A DNA stretch of 64,000 nucleotides from Pseudomonadota bacterium (GTDB lineage: Bacteria > Pseudomonadota > Alphaproteobacteria > Sphingomonadales > Sphingomonadaceae). The DNA lies in the NCBI GenBank assembly GCA_023391375.1, contig JAEWBB010000026.1:62001-126000 (forward strand), given 5' to 3'. Numbering within the stretch: position 1 is the first letter of the stretch; the number at the start of each line of letters is the position of its first letter. The notes beneath the pieces were generated by a model. The model was not told the origin of the DNA. It did not search any database and saw only the letters and a list, made by a program, of their open reading frames with translations. The translations under genes and the position numbers were made by a program. Positions 59,549-64,000 of this stretch are shown piece after piece.

Positions 59549-60301
59549 ATGTTGCGTCGCGTTCCGATCCTGCTGGCCGGACTGGTCGCCTTGCCCGTGT
59601 ATGCCCAGCTCAATCCCAATGGCGGCGCGTTCTCCGCGAAAGGCGTGTTGAACGACCACGACGGCAATCGAGGGGAATGGGCCGCGCAGGGCGCACTCAA
59701 GGGCGGCGCATTCCAGGGCCAGATGGCGATGGTCTTGGGTGGGAAGGCCATGAAGGTGTCCATGGACCAAGCCTACGTGGAAAATGGATTCTGCGTCTTG
59801 CGCGGCGTCGACGGTCGCAACCGGTTTGAACTTCGCGGCAAGTGCAGTCCGACCAGCTTCGGGCCCGGTGTGGCGAAGGGCTATTTTGACGGCGACCGGG
59901 ACTTCACCGGCGAATTCTCGGGCACCATCCAGTTTGGCGCGGCGGCCCGCGTTCCGGCCAAGGCCGGTATCGTCCCGACCGGCAAGCTGATGTGCATCTA
60001 TCGCGAGCGCGTCGGCGGCGTGGTGGCGGGTGACATCGGCACACGCATGTCCCGCCCGTCCGCCATGGTCTCCCTGACGCTTTCCGGCGGACACTATCAG
60101 ACACGCAACGGCGGCGGGGCCTACACGGTCAGGGGCGACCGCGTCCGTTTGACGAGCGGACCGTTCGCGGGCGCCGTCGGCGAACTTCGTGCCGACAACA
60201 GCGGTGCGCCTGCCGTCTACTTCAACGTCGAGGACAATCGGGCGGCGAACGGAAGGCCGATCGTCGATCCGTGGACGACGGCTTGCGCGACCCAACGCTG
60301 A
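59549..60301 (+). CDS. Exported hypothetical protein, 250 residues
   Basis: The signal peptide MLRRVPILLAGLVALPVYAQ is followed by a mature, mostly beta-type protein with Gly-rich turns: VLNDHDGNRGEWAAQGALKG near the start, and repeated glycine patterns through MSRPSAMVSLTLSGGHYQTR. Two Cys pairs may form disulfides (FCVLRG...GKC; MCIYRE...TACATQ). No catalytic motif or family is recognised. The ATG at 59549 has only a weak GGGGGTT site upstream. It lies between the hydrolase and ruvA; there is no evident link to recombination. Confidence 0.7.
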   Translation: MLRRVPILLAGLVALPVYAQLNPNGGAFSAKGVLNDHDGNRGEWAAQGALKGGAFQGQMAMVLGGKAMKVSMDQAYVENGFCVLRGVDGRNRFELRGKCSPTSFGPGVAKGYFDGDRDFTGEFSGTIQFGAAARVPAKAGIVPTGKLMCIYRERVGGVVAGDIGTRMSRPSAMVSLTLSGGHYQTRNGGGAYTVRGDRVRLTSGPFAGAVGELRADNSGAPAVYFNVEDNRAANGRPIVDPWTTACATQR

Positions 60302-60352
60302 GGAAACAAATTCGGCGGTGACGCGCCCGCAATCTCTTGCTCTACTGACGCC

Positions 60353-60949
60353 ATGATCGCCCGCCTTACCGGTACGCTCGCCGAGCTCGCTTCCGACCAT
60401 GCCATCGTCGACGTCGGCGGGGTCGGCTACCTCGTCCAGGCCAGCGGGCGCACGCTCGATGCGCTCGGCGGGGTCGGCGCGAGCGTCACGCTGCTGACCC
60501 AGATGCAGGTGCGCGAAGACGGCTGGACGCTGTTCGCGTTCGGCAGCACCGGCGAACGCGAGGCGTTCCGCGCGCTGACCGACATCCAGGGCGTCGGCGG
60601 CAAGGTGGCGCTCGCCATCCTCTCGATCCTGTCGCCGGAAGATCTCGCCCGTGCCGCCGCAAATGGCGACAAGGCGATGGTCGCCCGCGCCAACGGCGTC
60701 GGCCCCAAGCTGGCGCAGCGGATCGTCAACGAACTCGGGACCAAGCTAGGCACGCCGGCGCTGGCCGGGGCGGCAGGCGCCGCCGTACCGTCGCGCGGCC
60801 ATGCGCAGGACGCGCTGAGCGCACTCGCCAACCTCGGCTTCAAGCCTGCCGAAGCCAGCGCCGCCGTGGCCAAGGCCGCCGAGGAGCTGGGCGACGGCGC
60901 GACCCTCGACGCACTCGTCAGGCTCGCGCTCAAGAAAGCGGCGAAGTAG
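60353..60949 (+). CDS. ruvA: Holliday junction branch migration protein RuvA
   Basis: A 198-residue protein that binds Holliday junctions and recruits RuvB. The N-terminal OB domain is MIARLTGTLAELASDHAIVD with VGYLVQASG. Two helix-hairpin-helix motifs follow (ALTDIQGVGGKVALAILSIL; ANGVGPKLAQRIVNELGTKL), and the C-terminal domain III has DALSALANLGFKPAEASAAV. The length is normal. ruvB does not follow directly; the next genes are a secreted small protein and unrelated genes, so ruvB must lie elsewhere. Confidence 0.97.
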   Translation: MIARLTGTLAELASDHAIVDVGGVGYLVQASGRTLDALGGVGASVTLLTQMQVREDGWTLFAFGSTGEREAFRALTDIQGVGGKVALAILSILSPEDLARAAANGDKAMVARANGVGPKLAQRIVNELGTKLGTPALAGAAGAAVPSRGHAQDALSALANLGFKPAEASAAVAKAAEELGDGATLDALVRLALKKAAK

Positions 60950-60998
60950 AGGAGCGATCGGCCCCAAAAGTGCGACTCCGCGTCGCGTGAGGAGGTGC

Positions 60999-61460
60999 AT
61001 GATGCTTCCGTTGCTTTTCGCTCTTGGGATTATCGCTTCAGCGGACGCCGCGCCCCTTTCACCGCCCTTGGCGCTATCCCCGGCCCAGCAGCAGGTCTGG
61101 CAAGGCGAAGTCCGCCTGTGGGCCGCGCTCGATGCGCGGGACGGGCGCCGCGTGATGGCTCTGATGGCGCCCGAGGTGAGGGGCTGGCCGTGCGGTGCCG
61201 ACCATCCGGTGGACTATGCGGATCTTTCCCGCTCCTCATCCGCGGCAAGGGCCGACGCTCCCCGCCGCACGACCGTGCCGACCCCCGAGGCGGTTGTGCT
61301 CGGGCAGGATTTCGCGATGACCTTCCTATCGGCGGAAACCCGCTGGACCGATGCGGAGGGTCACCGCCAATCGCAGCGCATCAAGGTCCTCCACAGCTGG
61401 AAACCGACGCCATCCGGTTGGAAGATCGTCGGCGGCATGTGTGCGCCGCTTGAGCCCTAA
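60999..61460 (+). CDS. Exported hypothetical protein, 153 residues (SnoaL/DUF4440-like?)
   Basis: MMLPLLFALGIIASADAAPL is a signal peptide. The mature part has VRLWAALDARDGRRVMALMA and a beta-rich end, HRQSQRIKVLHSWKPTPSGW followed by KIVGGMC, resembling NTF2-like (DUF4440) domains that often bind small ligands; this resemblance is weak. The tandem ATGs at 60999/61002 follow GAGGAGGTGC closely. The function is unknown. A GC-rich hairpin follows the stop. Confidence 0.65.
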   Translation: MMLPLLFALGIIASADAAPLSPPLALSPAQQQVWQGEVRLWAALDARDGRRVMALMAPEVRGWPCGADHPVDYADLSRSSSAARADAPRRTTVPTPEAVVLGQDFAMTFLSAETRWTDAEGHRQSQRIKVLHSWKPTPSGWKIVGGMCAPLEP

Positions 61461-61475
61461 TGGTGGCGGCTAGAA

Positions 61476-61508
61476 GGCGGGCGCGGGTTGCTCGGACCCG
61501 CGCCCGCC
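61476..61508. terminator. Perfect 13-base-pair GC hairpin between convergent genes
   Basis: GGCGGGCGCGGGT and ACCCGCGCCCGCC pair perfectly around loop TGCTCGG, 16 bases after the upstream stop and 12 bases from the stop of the convergent gene. There is no T run on either side, so it is not a textbook terminator, but its position and strength fit a bidirectional barrier or mRNA 3'-end stabiliser. Confidence 0.6.
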
Positions 61509-61519
61509 AGCCCCTTGCG

Positions 61520-61828
61520 CTATTTGCGCAGGAACCAGTCGCTGCCCAGCACTTCGACGCGATGGTCGCGGATGTACCAATAGCCGTCGCTGTCCCGTTC
61601 GCAGGGAAAGGCGCGGGTAAGGAAGCTGGCCACGTCGCCCGTGCTGTCGAACAGGTTGGGATAGCGATCGAGGAGCGAGTCGCGGTCGTCATGGCTGAGG
61701 TCGGCCACCGCCGCCTCGCACTGTCCGCGTGTCGCGAACGGCACATCGAGGTTGAAGATGTGATTGGCCGAAGCCGGAGCGGCGACGGCGGCGAGCAGGG
61801 CGGCGCTCAGCGCCAGGCGGGTGTGCAT
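61520..61828 (-). CDS. Exported small hypothetical protein, 102 residues
   Basis: The signal peptide MHTRLALSAALLAAVAAPASA is followed by about 80 mature residues: NHIFNLDVPFATRGQCEAAV, DLSHDDRDSLLDRYPNLFDS, and a C-terminal PCERDSDGYWYIRDHRVEVL. Two Cys may form one disulfide. There is no recognised family. AAGGAAGTGAGT precedes the ATG at 61828, which strongly supports this start over the longer open frame. Confidence 0.7.
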   Translation of the reverse strand: MHTRLALSAALLAAVAAPASANHIFNLDVPFATRGQCEAAVADLSHDDRDSLLDRYPNLFDSTGDVASFLTRAFPCERDSDGYWYIRDHRVEVLGSDWFLRK

Positions 61829-62056
61829 ACTCACTTCCTTTCGAACGAGGCCGAGCGTGCGCCCGGCACCAACCCTGTTGATCCGCTGCTGCCGCGAACG
61901 GCATGATGATGTGCCGAGGGACAACCGATGATGTTCGGATGGACGCACGCCGCGCACGGGCCGCCCCGGCGAAAAGTGCGGATCGCCTTATTTGCTTGTC
62001 GGCCCGCACCGGACCCCCGTATTTCCGCCATTCCTGAAGCGCGCGAGAGTGATTCG

Positions 62057-62821
62057 ATGCCTGATTTCGCTTTCGATCTCGCGGATCTCCTGCCCTTCAT
62101 CGCCATCGGTTTCGCCGCCCAGCTGGTCGACGGTGCGCTGGGCATGGCATTCGGGGTGATTTCCTCGACGCTGCTGGTCAGCATCGGCGTCCCGCCCGCC
62201 GCCGCCTCGGCCGGCGTCCATGTCGTCGAGACGTTCACGACCGGCGTTTCCGGTATCAGCCATGTGTTCCACCGAAACGTCCGCTGGAAGCTGTTCCTGC
62301 GCCTTGTCATCCCTGGTGTGATCGGCGGGGTGCTGGGCGCCTATGTCCTGTCGAACGTCGATGCAGCGGTCGCGCGACCTTTCGTGCTCACCTATCTAGC
62401 CGGGGTCGGCCTGTGGCTGCTGTGGCGGGGGGTCCGCTACCCGCCGCACGAAAAGGAGCCGAAGGTGATCGAGCCCCTGGGCCTGATTGGAGGCTTCCTC
62501 GACGCGGCCGGCGGCGGCGGCTGGGGACCGGTGGTGACGTCGAACCTGCTCGTCCAGGGCGCCAGCCCGCGCCACGTCATCGGCTCGGTCAACACCGCTG
62601 AGTTCTTCCTCACCGTGGCGATCAGCGCGACCTTCATCGCTTCTTTGGGCATTGCCGCATTCACCATCGCCACCACCGGCCTCTTGATCGGCGGCGTGCT
62701 CGCCGCGCCGATGGGTGCTTTCCTTGCCAAGCGCGTTCCGGCCAAGACCCTGCTGATTTTCGTCGGCGCGGTCCTCACCATCACCAGCGCCTACGGCGTG
62801 TGGCGGGCGCTAGCCGCATGA
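62057..62821 (+). CDS. TauE/SafE family sulfite or organic-anion exporter
   Basis: A 254-residue membrane protein with about 7-8 helices in two related halves: AAQLVDGALGMAFGVISSTL in the first and IGGFLDAAGGGGWGPVVTSN in the second, the paired Gly-rich signatures of TauE/SafE (DUF81). Members export sulfite, sulfoacetate or related anions in characterised cases; the substrate here is unknown. ATG at 62057 begins homology. The stop overlaps the start of the next gene by 4 bases (ATGA), so the two are translationally coupled. About 228 bases upstream are non-coding, with no recognised element. Confidence 0.9.
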   Translation: MPDFAFDLADLLPFIAIGFAAQLVDGALGMAFGVISSTLLVSIGVPPAAASAGVHVVETFTTGVSGISHVFHRNVRWKLFLRLVIPGVIGGVLGAYVLSNVDAAVARPFVLTYLAGVGLWLLWRGVRYPPHEKEPKVIEPLGLIGGFLDAAGGGGWGPVVTSNLLVQGASPRHVIGSVNTAEFFLTVAISATFIASLGIAAFTIATTGLLIGGVLAAPMGAFLAKRVPAKTLLIFVGAVLTITSAYGVWRALAA

Positions 62822-63210
62822 CTCACACCGCCTCGTGCCGCTGCGGCAACTTGAGCCTTATCGCGACCGGCGAGCCGGTGCGGGTGTCGGTGTGCCATTG
62901 CCTCAACTGCCAGAAGCGATCGGGCAGCGCGTTCGCCGCGCAAGTCCGCTTTCCGGCCGACCAGGTGACTATCGAGGGCGATTCGACCAGCTTCGCTATC
63001 GCCGGGGACAGCGGAAACCTCGCCGATTTTCATTTTTGCCCTGCCTGCGGCGCGACGGTCTACTTCATCAACCGCAATATGGCCGACACCGTCGCCGTCC
63101 CCCTCGGCATGTTCGACGATGCTCGCGCCTTCCGCCCCCACTTCTCGATGTTCGAGAACCGCAAGCACGACTGGTTGGAGATCGTCGGCCCGGGCATCGA
63201 GCACGACTGA
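62818..63210 (+). CDS. GFA/CENP-V family zinc protein
   Basis: A 130-residue protein of the glutathione-dependent formaldehyde-activating (GFA) family. Zinc ligands follow the family pattern: SCRCGNLSL near the start, VCHCLNCQKRSGSAFAAQVR, and FCPACGATVYF. Gfa was first described as condensing formaldehyde with glutathione, but many paralogues have other or unknown roles. It is coupled to the TauE-type exporter and is not near the frmA/fghA operon (27 kb away), so a formaldehyde role is uncertain. Confidence 0.9.
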   Translation: MTHTASCRCGNLSLIATGEPVRVSVCHCLNCQKRSGSAFAAQVRFPADQVTIEGDSTSFAIAGDSGNLADFHFCPACGATVYFINRNMADTVAVPLGMFDDARAFRPHFSMFENRKHDWLEIVGPGIEHD

Positions 63211-63224
63211 CCCGGGCATTTCTC

Positions 63225-64000
63225 CTACCTGCAGGGACCGCGCGGCCCCGGCACCGGCACGGCCGGATTGGCGTAGATCTTGAAAAAGCTACCCTGTGCG
63301 ATGGGAACGAGCCCCTTTGCCGGCGTCCAGCGAGACTTGCCCTCGTGCAGGTAAAGGACGTGCGAGAAGTCGCTTGTCCAGTGTTGGGCATAAGCGAAGG
63401 TCTTCTGCTGGACCTTCGACAGCCGGCGGTGGAAGAAGGCCGGCTCGCGCACGAGGATCGATTCCACCCGGTTCAGCGGCCGCCCCACCTCCACGTTGCG
63501 GCAGGCGAACGCGGGCGTCGCGTCGAGCGGCTGCATGCCCTTGCCGGAAAATTCGAGCGGATTGAAAATCCGGCCGGCGACGGTCGCCACGCTCGCCATA
63601 TGGTAGTGGAGCTTATAGTCGACATCGCTGCCGTTGATCGAGAAAACGGTGGCGTAAGGCGGCAATGTCGCGGCAGCGGCGCGAATCTCGTCAACCTCGC
63701 GGTGCAGCTTCGCCCGGGCCGGAATGGCGATGGTCAGCTGGAGGATAATGGTCACGACAGCCAGGCCAACGATCGTCGACACGGCACGCGGGCTCGGTCG
63801 ATCCAGGCGCAGGCAAATCACAAACAACACGGTCAGCAGGACCGCCGTTCGCGAATCGATGTCGACCGCGGCGCCGATCTGCGTGGGCACGATCAGGAGG
63901 AACGCCAGCAGGCCGAGCAGTATGCGCGTGGTTCCAGCGCCCAGCGAAGCGAACCCCTCCCGAAGCCCGGCATAGGCGGCCGCGACCCACAGGAAGGTGA
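63225..64000 (-). CDS. Membrane protein of unknown function, C-terminal part (truncated by window edge)
   Basis: The frame is open to the end of the window on the minus strand, so at least 257 residues are encoded and the start lies beyond 64000. It shows hydrophobic helices (RILLGLLAFLLIV; TAVLLTVLFVICL; TIVGLAVVTIILQLTIAIPA), followed by an extracytoplasmic C-terminal domain with SINGSDVDYKLHYHMASVAT and an end in YANPAVPVPGPRGPCR. The pattern of late helices and a long polar tail is seen in glycosyltransferase-C or O-antigen-type membrane proteins, but no motif confirms this. It is convergent with the GFA gene, with 14 bases between. Confidence 0.7.
   Translation of the reverse strand, partial: TFLWVAAAYAGLREGFASLGAGTTRILLGLLAFLLIVPTQIGAAVDIDSRTAVLLTVLFVICLRLDRPSPRAVSTIVGLAVVTIILQLTIAIPARAKLHREVDEIRAAAATLPPYATVFSINGSDVDYKLHYHMASVATVAGRIFNPLEFSGKGMQPLDATPAFACRNVEVGRPLNRVESILVREPAFFHRRLSKVQQKTFAYAQHWTSDFSHVLYLHEGKSRWTPAKGLVPIAQGSFFKIYANPAVPVPGPRGPCR

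Overview
The window is ordinary, gene-dense chromosome from a high-G+C alphaproteobacterium, most likely a member of the Sphingomonadales. The lineage call rests on SciP (DUF1153), GapR (DUF2312), an ATP12-family F1 chaperone, a long class of phasin, DUF4893 and DUF445 proteins, and the pairing of GlpX with RecJ. Genes are tightly packed, with many 4-base start/stop overlaps (ATGA or GTGA). No insertion sequence, prophage, CRISPR array or rRNA operon is seen, and there is one tRNA gene (tRNA-Glu, UUC).

Layout. 1-4.3 kb: the end of a PhzF-like gene, a PilZ protein, mnmA, a small gene that appears to start with CTG, sciP, and two GlsB/YmgE-type small membrane proteins flanking a SIMPL-domain protein. 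4.5-9.1 kb: an RND efflux adaptor and pump; the pump carries an extra block of about 100 residues. 9.1-14.1 kb: DUF445, GNAT, murA, clpS, a phasin with a Lys/Ala-rich N-terminus, and gmk. 14.1-17.9 kb: a six-gene minus-strand operon (DUF4893, a conserved unknown, RluA-type pseudouridine synthase, HAD phosphatase, small membrane protein, ATP12). 18-28 kb: RarD-type transporter, YdeI-like protein, phaC, a TRIC channel, an aminotransferase, DUF2721 and DUF2059 proteins, a lipoprotein, glpX, recJ and tRNA-Glu. 28-34 kb: a CHASE4-like/GGDEF/EAL protein, a DUF305-LVIVD fusion and a DUF4010 protein.

34-38 kb is a minus-strand formaldehyde detoxification operon (putP-like symporter, frmA, VOC protein, fghA, DUF4010 protein). 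38-42.7 kb is a plus-strand CoA-thioester catabolic operon (SDR, enoyl-CoA hydratase-like, acyl-CoA dehydrogenase, Rid-like, benzoate/2-aminobenzoate-CoA ligase-like) that resembles part of a 2-aminobenzoyl-CoA route but has no oxygenase in the window. 44.6-53.3 kb is a minus-strand propionyl-CoA to succinyl-CoA operon (pccB, mce, mcm, pccA). It contains two clearly lower-G+C cargo genes, each joined to its neighbours by 4-base overlaps. One of these looks frameshifted, and the other encodes a Cys/His-rich, probably zinc-binding, membrane-anchored protein. 53.4-61 kb holds a histidine phosphatase, a stand-alone NAD(P)H-hydrate dehydratase, pyk, gapR, ybjQ, yebC, ruvC (CTG start) and ruvA. ruvC and ruvA are separated by an oppositely oriented hydrolase and a secreted unknown. 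The window ends with a TauE-type exporter, a GFA-family protein and a truncated membrane protein.

The polyester pieces (phaC, phasin), the propionyl-CoA operon, pyk, glpX and the CoA catabolic operon suggest a heterotroph that stores carbon as polyhydroxyalkanoate. Most of the window is core metabolism. The strongest candidates for something undescribed are the two low-G+C cargo genes in the propionyl-CoA operon, the enlarged RND pump, the DUF305-LVIVD protein, and the catabolic operon whose hydratase and Rid proteins lack their usual catalytic residues.
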